The position numbers and the translations under genes are program-made. A stretch of 64,000 nt of DNA from Arthrobacter nitroguajacolicus_D (lineage in GTDB: Bacteria > Actinomycetota > Actinomycetes > Actinomycetales > Micrococcaceae): positions 178,787 through 242,786 of the forward strand of contig NZ_JAVDSH010000007.1 in the NCBI RefSeq assembly GCF_031455195.1, written 5' to 3'. Positions 40,426-48,692 of this stretch are shown piece by piece; position 1 is the stretch's first letter, and the number at the start of each line of letters is the position of its first letter. The notes under the pieces are model-generated. The model worked only from the letters and a program-made list of their open reading frames with translations. It was not told the DNA's origin and did no database searches.

Positions 40426-40986
40426 CTACTCTTCTGCTATCGGGCGGATGTTTGAAGCACGCCGGTTGGCATCTTCGAGTCGTAGGCTCAGTTCTGCGTG
40501 TCGCCGCTTAAGAGAGGACGCTTTCGCTTGGGCCCGCAGTAGCTGGACCCTGTTGACGCCCGCCCGAGGAATCATCAACAGCAGAACTAGCACTGCGTAC
40601 CGTTTCTTCACGAACGGGCCAAGGATGTCAAAGACAGCGGTGCCGGAAGCTGGCTGGAGGAGAAGCTTGAAAAAACGCAGGCGCTTGGCGCTGTTCATTC
40701 TGACAGGTTGTAGATAGGAATCCAATCCCACTGAACGAGCGTATTCCTGGGGATCTTTATCTTCGCTGCGCGCTGCTGAGCGCAGCTGATATGGATAGTG
40801 GAAGTCTGAGCTCTTGAGCTCTTTGTGGTGCCACTTTAGGAGAGACTCCCCCGGATCAAAACCGGCAGACCGTCCTGCAAGGCTCCGCTGGATACAATCG
40901 TGCCTATGAGTGTAGAGAAGCGTGAGCAGGTTTTCATCAGTTCCACATTCAAGGACTTGGTGGAGGAGCGCCGCGCCGTCCTTCAA
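40426..40986 (-). CDS. Hypothetical protein, start uncertain, perhaps truncated
   Basis: The second half looks coding: EYARSVGLDSYLQPVRMNSA, FVKKRYAVLVLLLMIPRAGV (a possible membrane span) and a coiled coil RAQAKASSLKRRHAELSLRL. The first third is antisense to the start of the DUF4062 gene and has no ribosome binding site, so the original 5' end may have been lost when that gene arrived. Confidence 0.35.
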   Translation of the reverse strand: MKDGAALLHQVLECGTDENLLTLLYTHRHDCIQRSLAGRSAGFDPGESLLKWHHKELKSSDFHYPYQLRSAARSEDKDPQEYARSVGLDSYLQPVRMNSAKRLRFFKLLLQPASGTAVFDILGPFVKKRYAVLVLLLMIPRAGVNRVQLLRAQAKASSLKRRHAELSLRLEDANRRASNIRPIAEE

Positions 40987-42081
40987 ACACTTCTCGAGGC
41001 AGACTGCATCCCTGCTGGCATGGAGTTATTCCCAGCCTCCGATGACGAGAAGTTCGACCTCATCAAGCGGGTTATCGACCTCTGCGACTACTACGTGGTC
41101 ATCATCGGCGGACGCTACGGAAGCGTTGATGCCCAGGAGCAGCTTTCGTATACGGAGATGGAGTTCGCTTACGCCGTGAAGACAAAGAAGCCGGTACTCG
41201 GTTTTCTGCACGGCGACCCTGGAAAGCTTCCAGGTGAAAAGCTCGACCTAGATGCTGATCTTAGGAAGAAGCTGGATGCGTTTAGGGCAAAAGTCGAACA
41301 GAAAATGGTGAAGTATTGGCATGAACCCCGTGATCTGCCCGGCCAGGTTGCGTTGGCGATCATGCAGATCCGGAAAACACATCCGGCCGAAGGTTGGATT
41401 CGGGCTGGTCAAGCAATGACCCCCGAAGTGAAAGCCGAACTTGCAGAGCTGCGAGCACGGGTCCGTGAGCTCACTGCCGAACTGGAGGCCGACAATAAGC
41501 ACCGCGGCAACGCCCTTGATCCTTCCGAACTAGTCCAGGGGGAGGAAGTAGCTGAACTTCAGTGCATCGTGGAATTTCACTGGAAGGACACCCTCGACAG
41601 CGGCAAGGCCTTCAACTCGAACCGGACAAGGGCCAGCTGGGTGGTTTCACCCACGTGGAATGAAGTTCTCAAGCACCTTGGACCCGAACTGATGGACGAG
41701 GCCGCCGAGGGGCCAATGAGAAAGAGCCTATCCGCGCTGTGCCTCAAGCTGTCGCGTAAAGACCTGATCAAGACAGACTCCCAAGAGCTCGATAGAGCAG
41801 AGGAAGAAGGCGACAGCGAGGGCGGGGACGATCGGGTTGGGAATATCTACGCAGCACCTGTCACCACCGACAGCTTCAACGACGTTAAGGTCCATTTGAA
41901 TGCTTTGGGATTGATTGAACAAGGTACCAAGCGACGTCCAGGCAGTGACACCAACACATACTGGAAGCTCACCGACCGTGGCCAAGAGCAGCTGCTCATG
42001 CTTCGTGCCAAGCGCCGCACAGTACTGACGGAACTCGAAACGACGGCAGAGAGCGATGACCTTGAACAGGTACCCGTCTGA
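40906..42081 (+). CDS. DUF4062-like protein
   Basis: The 391-residue protein begins with the DUF4062 signature VFISSTFKDLVEERRAVLQT, LFPASDDEKFDLIKRVIDLC, DYYVVIIGGRYGSV and YTEMEFAYA, a fold related to TIR and nucleoside-processing domains that often marks defence or STAND proteins. A coiled coil (AELRARVRELTAELEADN) follows and then about 170 residues with a winged-helix-like end (LGLIEQGTKRRPGSDTNTYW-KLTDRGQEQLL). TACAAT ends seven bases before the ATG at 40906, which suggests a leaderless message. It is a candidate sensor or effector; no partner is obvious. Confidence 0.82.
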   Translation: MSVEKREQVFISSTFKDLVEERRAVLQTLLEADCIPAGMELFPASDDEKFDLIKRVIDLCDYYVVIIGGRYGSVDAQEQLSYTEMEFAYAVKTKKPVLGFLHGDPGKLPGEKLDLDADLRKKLDAFRAKVEQKMVKYWHEPRDLPGQVALAIMQIRKTHPAEGWIRAGQAMTPEVKAELAELRARVRELTAELEADNKHRGNALDPSELVQGEEVAELQCIVEFHWKDTLDSGKAFNSNRTRASWVVSPTWNEVLKHLGPELMDEAAEGPMRKSLSALCLKLSRKDLIKTDSQELDRAEEEGDSEGGDDRVGNIYAAPVTTDSFNDVKVHLNALGLIEQGTKRRPGSDTNTYWKLTDRGQEQLLMLRAKRRTVLTELETTAESDDLEQVPV

Positions 42082-42167
42082 GGTCTACTGACCTCAGACG
42101 AGCGTGTGTGTCACTGTCGCGCCAGACATACTCCCCTCATCGGGAGAACCGAAGGCCATCGGCCTGG

Positions 42168-42452
42168 TTATCTCTGATATCCGGAGCGGTGGTCTTTTTG
42201 TTGTCTCGGAGCAGAGGTCTCTGGTCGGTTCGCCGCTTCGGCGGCGCGCTGTTGGCGCAGCTGCTCCAAGGCTGCTTTGACCTTCTGGGATCCTTCAGGC
42301 TTCACGATGGTCTGCGCTGCTTGAGTGATGGCCTCTTCCGTGCGCGGTTTCACTGGTGCACCTGGTTGGCGTGACTGTCTCAGGTAGGCGTACCCTGCCG
42401 CGCCCAGGCCAGTGCTCTGTCCGTGAGGCCAAAACCGTGCATTCCCCCCCAA
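42168..42452 (-). CDS. Hypothetical protein, weak call
   Basis: The later part (RTEEAITQAAQTIVKPEGSQ, VKAALEQLRQQRAAEAANRP) looks like a coding charged helix, and a short hydrophobic GLGAAGYAYL lies before it. The start is not supported by a ribosome binding site. Confidence 0.3.
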   Translation of the reverse strand: MGGNARFWPHGQSTGLGAAGYAYLRQSRQPGAPVKPRTEEAITQAAQTIVKPEGSQKVKAALEQLRQQRAAEAANRPETSAPRQQKDHRSGYQR

Positions 42453-42499
42453 TGCGTCCCGTCCTATCTGTCGGAAACCTAAAGCCTACCGGCAGTCCA

Positions 42500-43459
42500 T
42501 CATGCCTTTTCGACGTCTTCTTCGGCATAGCGCCGTAGTTGCTCAACGCCATCGGCTTCAGTCCGAGCCAGACCCAGCTCGTCTTCGACCATGAACTCCG
42601 GCCTTAATCGCCCCTCTTGCCGCCCAGCCTCAACCTTCCAAGCTTTACCGTCTGGGACAAGCCTTCCCATAACTTGTCCTGTGGAGGCCCATGCGACATT
42701 GCGCGACCCGTCGCCCATATTGATGCTGGTGATCAGTTCGCCGTACGAGACATCTCCGAAGGACCCTTTTGGGACTCCTTTGAGTGGCTGCCCGGTGGGG
42801 GGTACCCGGTAGAAATCGCAACGAGGATATCCATCTTTGTCTTTCGAAAGAACCCTGAAGTTGATGCCGTATAGGTGCCCCTTATCGGTTACGCGGCCGC
42901 TGAAATCGTAAGGCTCGTCGGGGTTGGCGCCGGGGATGGTCGGACCATCCTTCTCCGATATTTGAATCTCATCCGCCGGTGCGCTGATGTAGATCTTTTT
43001 CATTGGCCCCTTGCCGCTAATGCCCGAGAAATCCGTGAGGGAGAACCAGTCGCCGTCTAGGGGAGAGTCCGGCAGGTAACAAATGTTGAACGCGGTGGGC
43101 GTGGCATTTCGCTTAGCTACCTCTTCCAGAGCTTCCTGCCTTCCCCTGCTCACGAGAGCGTCCTGTCTCGGCTTGTCGTAGAACCGGATGCCAGATATCC
43201 AGGTAGCCAGCCTTTTCACCAGATTCAGGCCTCTGACCATCAACCCTCGCGTCTGCGGGACGATCAGAAGAACGATTACGACTACGACCACACCTAACGG
43301 CGCTACGTCCCGCCAAAAGGCAGGATTCTGGGGGCCGGAAATTGTCCCTGTCCAGATTGCTACGAAGTAAGCAATGACTGCAGCACCTATGAGTGTGCCC
43401 ACTAGGCCGCCTATTGCGCCGGCAAGGGAGTTTTCGACGATCCTGTTCTTCTTGTTCAC
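42500..43459 (-). CDS. Membrane protein with soluble C-terminal domain (319 aa)
   Basis: Two spans near the start (LVGTLIGAAVIAYFVAIWTG and LGVVVVVIVLLIVPQ), then a 220-residue polar domain with FYRVPPTGQPLKGVPKGSFG and RNVAWASTGQVMGRLVPDGK. No family recognised. It follows the DUF6338-like gene in the same direction. Confidence 0.65.
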   Translation of the reverse strand: MNKKNRIVENSLAGAIGGLVGTLIGAAVIAYFVAIWTGTISGPQNPAFWRDVAPLGVVVVVIVLLIVPQTRGLMVRGLNLVKRLATWISGIRFYDKPRQDALVSRGRQEALEEVAKRNATPTAFNICYLPDSPLDGDWFSLTDFSGISGKGPMKKIYISAPADEIQISEKDGPTIPGANPDEPYDFSGRVTDKGHLYGINFRVLSKDKDGYPRCDFYRVPPTGQPLKGVPKGSFGDVSYGELITSINMGDGSRNVAWASTGQVMGRLVPDGKAWKVEAGRQEGRLRPEFMVEDELGLARTEADGVEQLRRYAEEDVEKA

Positions 43460-43600
43460 TTTGGAATCCTAGCCCCCACCGCCCAGGACAATGGATCGCA
43501 TGCCGTGGTGAACGATGATGCGGGAAGTGACGAATCCTCCAGCCAACCTGAGTTTCAGCGCTAGCATCGGGGTCTGTCGCCCGATGCTAGAGCCGTGGTC

Positions 43601-44413
43601 CTACCCCTGAGTGTGCCGCTGCGCCCGCTCGTTCGGTAAAACCCTGGGAATCGTTCCTCTACGCCGCGCGCTTGATCTGCTCCACGGCTTCTTCGAACGT
43701 TTCCGGTCAGGCTGTTCGGGCACGGGTTCTTCCGGTTCCTCGTAGCCCACGGTGAGATAGTCCACTTCCGGCGCTTGAATCACAACCGTTCCGTGCGGCT
43801 CAAGCCTATGAACATTTTCACCGTCAGCCATCCGATACCAGATCTCGCCAGTAAGGGTGAAGGCTCTGTCCGGTGTTTCGTCGCCGTTCCTGCTGAATGA
43901 CTTCAAAGCACCCTGAATCCACGCGCCACTTTTCAGCTGTACCCCTACTATCACTTTGTGGCCCGGCATCATCTCGAATGCCGTGTTCCAAGCTGATTGG
44001 CCGCGCTCTATGGTCTCTGGCGTCTTCTTCCTCATTTTCAACCACTTGCCCCGGCACCACTTCACAAAACGGGATGCGGATTCACTACCGAAGAAGGTGC
44101 CAAACGACACTGCCAAGGCAAGGTCTATGAGGGTGACGCCAAAAAACACCTGCGAGTCCTGCCGAAAGAGCACGCCTGGCTCGATGAAAAACTGACGCAG
44201 TGTACTTCGTGCTGGTTCAAAGAAGAAGGCCGCAATGTAATGAAGGATGAACACTGCCACGAGAGACGCAGCGCTGGCTATAACGACCGCGGCTGTCTCT
44301 CGGAAAGCAGAACGTTTAACCACCGAACCGTGGCCTTCGTACCTCCAGATAAACGCTATACCCGGCAACAAAAGGCATACATACAGCAACGCGGCGACGG
44401 GCTCGGTGGGCAC
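43601..44413 (-). CDS. DUF6338-like membrane protein
   Basis: The 270-residue protein has spans at AALLYVCLLLPGIAFIWRY, AAVVIASAASLVAVFILHYI and VFFGVTLIDLALAVSFGTFF, then a soluble beta domain (KVIVGVQLKSGAWIQGALKS, VNRLEPHG-like strand) and a basic tail. The early P-G-x-x-F motif and the three-span plus small beta domain layout fit DUF6338 as I recall it. Function unknown. Confidence 0.6.
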   Translation of the reverse strand: MPTEPVAALLYVCLLLPGIAFIWRYEGHGSVVKRSAFRETAAVVIASAASLVAVFILHYIAAFFFEPARSTLRQFFIEPGVLFRQDSQVFFGVTLIDLALAVSFGTFFGSESASRFVKWCRGKWLKMRKKTPETIERGQSAWNTAFEMMPGHKVIVGVQLKSGAWIQGALKSFSRNGDETPDRAFTLTGEIWYRMADGENVHRLEPHGTVVIQAPEVDYLTVGYEEPEEPVPEQPDRKRSKKPWSRSSARRRGTIPRVLPNERAQRHTQG

Positions 44414-44479
44414 CCTTACTCCTTAACGAGAATCCCGGCCGCGATAATGGGGGCAGTACACGACGACAAGGAGCATGAC

Positions 44480-44623
44480 ATGGCAGACAACAAATCTAGC
44501 AACCCCGCCTCGTCCGGCCGTAGCCGGACAACTAAGTTGGCGGAAGGGCAAAAACCCGCCAGCTACTCAGTTCCGCCTGCAAGCATGAAGCCCGGGTCCC
44601 CGCCCGCAGCTCCGAAGAAATAG
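44480..44623 (+). CDS. Small Ser/Pro-rich protein (47 aa)
   Basis: MADNKSSNPASSGRSRTTKL then a Pro-rich, Lys-ended tail. AAGGAG six bases before the ATG and a GATAAT box 35 bases upstream give a complete expression signal; a terminator follows at 44681. Probably intrinsically disordered. No family recognised. Confidence 0.6.
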   Translation: MADNKSSNPASSGRSRTTKLAEGQKPASYSVPPASMKPGSPPAAPKK

Positions 44624-44680
44624 CGCAAGAAGAATCTGGGCCATCAGGGTGAGCCAGTTGTAGCCCACCGTAGATGCAGA

Positions 44681-44709
44681 AGGCCGGCAAGGAATCTCCC
44701 TGCCGGCCT
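44681..44709. terminator. Intrinsic terminator
   Basis: AGGCCGGCA pairs with TGCCGGCCT, with inner GG/CC pairs. It ends the 44480 gene and can also stop minus-strand transcripts of the orphan leader at 44732. Confidence 0.75.
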
Positions 44710-44731
44710 CGCTTGCCTTTGTGCTCATATC

Positions 44732-44909
44732 CCGGCACCGCAGGGCCCGGAGTTCACGGAGGGTCAGCAGCTTGAGCCGGAGCGGAACTGTATGATCCGC
44801 CAGGACAGCCACAAAAACGTCGTAGACACAAAGGACCGGGCACGGCGGAGCTCTGCGACGTCGGGACCAGGCCCAAAAGCCGGACACGGAGCTTGCGGAG
44901 TGGACGCCC
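44732..44909 (-). ncRNA. Orphan partial copy of the structured leader block
   Basis: The distal 180 bases of the 15-25 kb leader blocks recur here in the same orientation with many substitutions: GGGCGTCCACTCCGC, GTGTCTACGACG and the CCTGCGGTGC region are kept. CAGCCACAAAAAC matches the first arm of the long helix, but the second arm and the start-codon box are missing. A -35/-10-like pair TTGTGG-TACAGT is present. Downstream comes the terminator at 44681, not a gene, so a transcript of about 150-200 bases would be a free RNA. Confidence 0.55.
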
Positions 44910-45087
44910 GATTCTTCCCTGGTTGAAGCGCAGCGGAAACCAGGGCCCTCATTTGGGTATTGCTGAGCGGCTTGCCGGCCAGTCCCTTGTTATGGTGGGC
45001 CAAGGTCCCGCCGGATTTGTCCCCCATCTGCCGGCAGGACTGTTTTCGGTCCTGGACTGTTGCGCTCTGCAGATGCGGTTAACGGGC

Positions 45088-45156
45088 GGAAGGCCGGCAC
45101 CAGATCTGAACTGGTGCCGGCCTTCCTTGTTTTCCCTCAGCAAAAGGAAATCTGCG
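45088..45156 (-). terminator. Terminator T3 with conserved anti-Shine-Dalgarno box
   Basis: A perfect 16-bp stem (GGAAGGCCGGCACCAG at 45088-45103 and its complement at 45111-45126). Before it in the minus direction stands GCAGATTTCCTTTTGCTGAG, the T1/T2 box with two changes. A single inverted-repeat arm lies at 45214-45226. No complete minus-strand gene precedes it; the module looks like a remnant of the same system as in 15-25 kb. Confidence 0.8.
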
Positions 45157-45372
45157 TGTGAGTCTACCCAGTTACCCGCGGCACCGGTGTCTTAGAGGCG
45201 CTTGGTGCGTGGTGGCGGTCCGCCGCCGCTGCGCCACGGAGCTGTGCTCTTGCCGAGGCCCAGCAGCGTGACAGCGCTATCTCCCAGCTGTGGGCATCCG
45301 GCGATATCGTTTCCTTCTCAAAAGTGCCGGCAACTGAGCTTCATCACGCGGTGGTGATCTCGACCGGAAACC

Positions 45373-45669
45373 GTGGAAGACGCTCTCGGGACGTACTACG
45401 GTCAGGGATGGCTTGTGCTGGTCCACAGCTCATGGACAAATGAGAACCTTATCCGCGCAGGTCAAGCCCTTGGAAACCTCAACCCAGATGAGCTTCTGAC
45501 GATCGGGGAAGGCATCGATCACAACGGCCGCCGAGTCCTCCGGGTCACACTCATGAGAGAAAGCCCGGAACACCTCTCCGTAATCCAGGACTACCCACTG
45601 GGAATGATCCAACCAACCTTCTGGATCGAGAGCGACTCACCCAAGAAGTCCACCCACGCCGACCAGTAG
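45373..45669 (+). CDS. Hypothetical protein (98 aa)
   Basis: LVLVHSSWTNENLIRAGQAL, GNLNPDELLTIGEGIDHNGR and RVLRVTLMRESPEHLSVIQD make a plausible alpha/beta fold. Only GGAAACC precedes the GTG start, so the gene may have lost its 5' end. 45670-45932 holds nothing supported. Confidence 0.45.
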   Translation: MEDALGTYYGQGWLVLVHSSWTNENLIRAGQALGNLNPDELLTIGEGIDHNGRRVLRVTLMRESPEHLSVIQDYPLGMIQPTFWIESDSPKKSTHADQ

Positions 45670-45932
45670 TGCACTGCGTCACCCCTTGTCACTCGCTGTT
45701 CTGTGTTGACGCCCTCTTCCGCCGGGGCCACACTAGGCCATGGACCCCGAGTTGCTACCTTAACGGACGATGAGTTCGCCGATCACCGAAACCGCCCATG
45801 CCGCAATGGCAGGAAGTAGTCCTGCACACTGTATTCCAAATGCCCAGTTATGAAGGACACGAGTGTTGGAACACTCCGGTGTATTCGAAACCCTGAGAAC
45901 GGCTGTCTTGCTCGTGTAGAAAGGTGGGCATA

Positions 45933-46214
45933 ATGAACCTACTGATTTCTTCGTCGCCTCGTTCGACATGGATCACTGTGCCCGATGCTGGTACTGCCGC
46001 GGCGGTTCGTTCTATCCTGTCCGACTCTTGCTGGGAGGTGTGTCGAGATGGCGTTGCCGATCCGTTGACTTTGGACGTAGGCATTGGTGTAGAAGCGATG
46101 GAAGCAGGCGATCGACTGATTGGGGCCGGGTACAGATTCAACTGGCACCCTCACCAACATCCCTTGAATCGACGGGGTGCTGCCTGGGGAATCCCAGTCG
46201 AAGCGGATGCCTGA
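45933..46214 (+). CDS. Hypothetical protein (93 aa)
   Basis: MNLLISSSPRSTWITVPDAG, TAAAVRSILSDSCWEVCRDG and MEAGDRLIGAGYRFN. AAAGGTG six bases before the ATG supports the start. No family recognised. Between it and the pseudogene at 46367 a DLREARDPAPLLRALEQLRV stretch looks like a leftover coding fragment. Confidence 0.5.
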   Translation: MNLLISSSPRSTWITVPDAGTAAAVRSILSDSCWEVCRDGVADPLTLDVGIGVEAMEAGDRLIGAGYRFNWHPHQHPLNRRGAAWGIPVEADA

Positions 46215-46366
46215 TCTGCGGCCTTCGGATATGAGACCTTCCGTGAACTCCTTGGCTTTCGCCGCGACAGTGGGCCACCGCCCGGTGGACCTACGCGAGG
46301 CACGGGACCCGGCGCCGCTACTGAGGGCACTGGAACAGCTCCGTGTCGATGTGGCGGCCTAAAATT

Positions 46367-46515
46367 ATGGGTGTGAAATTTACCTGACCCTGGAGGCCGG
46401 CGACGGCCACGTCGGCTACGTCGAGGCCGAAGGCGAAACGTATCAGGACGCCAAGACTGCGGCGGAAGCCCTGATTCCCGAAGGCTCTAAAGCCATAGCG
46501 ATCCGTACCTCCTGA
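46367..46515 (+). pseudogene. Frameshifted paralogue of the 30356 protein
   Basis: ATGGGTGTGAAA is followed by TTTACC where the intact copy has GTGACCC; one base is missing, so the message runs into TGA at codon 7. Beyond the lesion the +1 frame keeps EAGDGHVGYVEAEGETYQDA, KTAAEALIPEGSKAIAIRT and a stop in the expected place. A recent decay, or a sequencing error. Confidence 0.75.
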
Positions 46516-46670
46516 CAGAGTTTGAGGCGTTGCCGACCGTTACCCTCATTCTGGGCTACGAGTCGGCCCTGAACAGAAGAGAGCCTGTACCCCTGGCTGG
46601 GGTACGGGCTCTCTCGTGCGCCACCTCGTTCGGAAAGGCGGAAGGGACTAACTGAGGTGGAAGTTCGCCT

Positions 46671-47513
46671 GTGTGTACTCTTGGCTTTGTGAAAGGCGAC
46701 AAGCGAATCCGCAGGTGGCTCTCCGTTTGGGGGACTACGATTTTAGCCGGCATTGGGGCCATAGCTGCCGTCGGCGGACCTTTCTGGGGTAACTTCCGAA
46801 CGGAAGAATCCGAACGCTGGATCGCTTTCGGTGTTGGCGCGCTCGGAGCTTTAGTAGCGCTTGGGATTCCGATCGGCGAAAAGGTCAAGCTCCATCGGCG
46901 GATCTCAAGACTGGAGAGTGAAGCTAAGACCGCATATGTGCGGGCTCGGGCAGACTTACAGTACACGCTGAATCTCCTTCTGGATCCCCTGTTGAGGAAA
47001 CTAGGACGGCTGGCTAGAACGCGACCTGGTTCCAGGGAAAGAGAGTCCGCAGCGGTCGAATTGAAGGTTCGCGCCCTCCACTTCCTAATGAGGGTGACAA
47101 ATCCAGAAGAGACAGGGCTTCGGGCAACCTTTTTTCGTTGTGAAGGTACCGGCCAGGATCTTCGTCTCGTTGCGGACGAAAGCACAGGCACGGAAACGAG
47201 AGAGCACTTTGATTCCTCAACAGTTGAAGGAAGGCGTGCTCTGCGAGTCGTCACGGAAAGGCTCACCGACTGGTCGGAGAACATTGCCAACGAACCCGAG
47301 GACCGTATCGACAAGGACCGCCACCACGGCTACGCGACGTTCGCCTCAGCCTCGGCCTACGACGGGGTAGAGAAAATTGGGTTGGTGACCGTCGATGGCC
47401 AGAAACCGGGGGACATCGCAAAGGTCGACCAGTTTGTGGTCCAAACCGTCGGAACAATCATTGCCATCTCCGACGCGCTGCGAAGGAACAAGAGGCGGGA
47501 GCCCAACGTTTAA
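46671..47513 (+). CDS. Membrane-anchored GAF-like domain protein (280 aa)
   Basis: Two spans (TTILAGIGAIAAVGGPFWG, IAFGVGALGALVALGIPIG), a helix with coiled-coil character and a GAF-like domain from about residue 150: TGLRATFFRCEGTGQDLRLV, TFASASAYDGVEKIGLVTVD and VDQFVVQTVGTIIAISDALR. The GTG at 46689 is an alternative start. Two membrane spans plus GAF with no output domain is a layout seen in small signalling or effector proteins. No neighbour explains it. Confidence 0.68.
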   Translation: MCTLGFVKGDKRIRRWLSVWGTTILAGIGAIAAVGGPFWGNFRTEESERWIAFGVGALGALVALGIPIGEKVKLHRRISRLESEAKTAYVRARADLQYTLNLLLDPLLRKLGRLARTRPGSRERESAAVELKVRALHFLMRVTNPEETGLRATFFRCEGTGQDLRLVADESTGTETREHFDSSTVEGRRALRVVTERLTDWSENIANEPEDRIDKDRHHGYATFASASAYDGVEKIGLVTVDGQKPGDIAKVDQFVVQTVGTIIAISDALRRNKRREPNV

Positions 47514-47599
47514 TTACTACAGTGAGGTGAGTCACAAGGTGCCATTGCTTTAGCAGGGTGGCAGAGTAGTCTTATCATCCAACCGGCGAGAGGAGGAAG

Positions 47600-47791
47600 A
47601 TGGCTGAGAAACGACTCGAGTACCGCCCGGATGAGGTGACCATCGAGGACGAGAGAGCGTACTTCCTGAATGCATGGCAGCACACCCTCCAAGAGGTCCG
47701 AGAAGAAGTTGAGAAGGAACTCTCCGCTGAAGCTGATCCGGCGCCACGAGAACAGAAACACCGCCGCCACCGTTGGCTTGTGGCTTCGTAA
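47600..47791 (+). CDS. Small hypothetical protein (63 aa)
   Basis: MAEKRLEYRPDEVTIEDERA, a glutamate-rich helix and a basic end. GAGGAGGAAG precedes the ATG, and a terminator follows at 47833. Confidence 0.6.
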   Translation: MAEKRLEYRPDEVTIEDERAYFLNAWQHTLQEVREEVEKELSAEADPAPREQKHRRHRWLVAS

Positions 47792-47832
47792 CAGAGGCCC
47801 AGGTCACTGGCAGGAAAAAGGTGAGTCGAAGG

Positions 47833-47861
47833 AAGCCCCAAGGTACATAGCCTCGGGGCTT
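47833..47861. terminator. Intrinsic terminator
   Basis: AAGCCCC-A-AGG pairs with CCT-C-GGGGCTT, followed by TCTCCTT. It separates the 47600 gene from the convergent acetyltransferase gene. Confidence 0.75.
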
Positions 47862-47927
47862 CTCCTTGACCGGTCCCATCTCCGCATAGATGGCATCGGC
47901 TCCTACGAGGAATCTGCGTGATCCGGT

Positions 47928-48569
47928 TCACGGCCCAGGATTCCCTTCCTCAGTACCCGCGCAGGTTCTTTCTGAGTCGAGCGTCGGACGTTGAATTGCC
48001 CAGGCCCGATAGCCCATCCCCCGCTGGATACCCAAGTCTTTATTCCTATAGGCGCTGATTCTGACCCTATAGATTTTCGCGCCGATTGACCTGGCGTATT
48101 TTTCATTGAGCGCCCTGGCGGCAAGGTTGTCGTCCTGTGTAGCAAGCACAATGTCCCTCTCAGGCTCATATGCAGCTGCTGCGGTCATCAGCGCGATTCC
48201 TACCCCTCGTCGCTGCGCCCCTGGAGCGACCGCAACTACTTGCAAGAACATCGGGTCCGAAGCCTTTGAGCCTTTGGTTGAGATGCAGAAACCGACGTGG
48301 ACCCCGTCGATCTCGGCGATCAGGACCCGTTCATCGTTGATTGTGGAAGCATTTTCTCGCACACTGCGGACAGAAATGGGAGAACAGACGATTTGTAGGT
48401 CTTTCAGTCGGCGGCCGTCCGGGGCTGTTGCACTGGCTAGCCGAATCGAAAGTGCAGAGGAGGGCAGACGCCCCAACTGGCTTGTCCAGTTCGAGAATGC
48501 GGGGTCCTCGCTAATCCTGAAGTTCGGTTCGAAAGCCTCGTAGTCGCTCTCGCTCAATCTGGAAGACAC
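47928..48569 (-). CDS. GNAT-family N-acetyltransferase
   Basis: The 213-residue protein has the GNAT core: VLIAEIDGVHVGFCI, FLQVVAVAPGAQRRGVGIAL (acetyl-CoA loop Q-R-R-G-V-G) and the late DNLAARALNEKYARSIGAKI. The first 60 residues are not conserved. It would acetylate an amine on a small molecule or protein; the substrate cannot be told. Confidence 0.82.
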   Translation of the reverse strand: MSSRLSESDYEAFEPNFRISEDPAFSNWTSQLGRLPSSALSIRLASATAPDGRRLKDLQIVCSPISVRSVRENASTINDERVLIAEIDGVHVGFCISTKGSKASDPMFLQVVAVAPGAQRRGVGIALMTAAAAYEPERDIVLATQDDNLAARALNEKYARSIGAKIYRVRISAYRNKDLGIQRGMGYRAWAIQRPTLDSERTCAGTEEGNPGP

Positions 48570-48692
48570 GTTTAGGGGCTGCTTTCTGTAGCAGATAAAT
48601 GGGAACTGAACTCCAGACCGTTTGGGTCGTCATGAGGTTGGACTCCATGTTCCGGATGTTGCTTTGGATGATCTCATGTGGGCTTCTGCGGC

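Noticed and set aside
46556..47314. 252-codon minus-strand frame at the GAF-like gene
   Set aside because: Ser/Arg-rich antisense frame; the plus strand has membrane spans and a GAF-like pattern.
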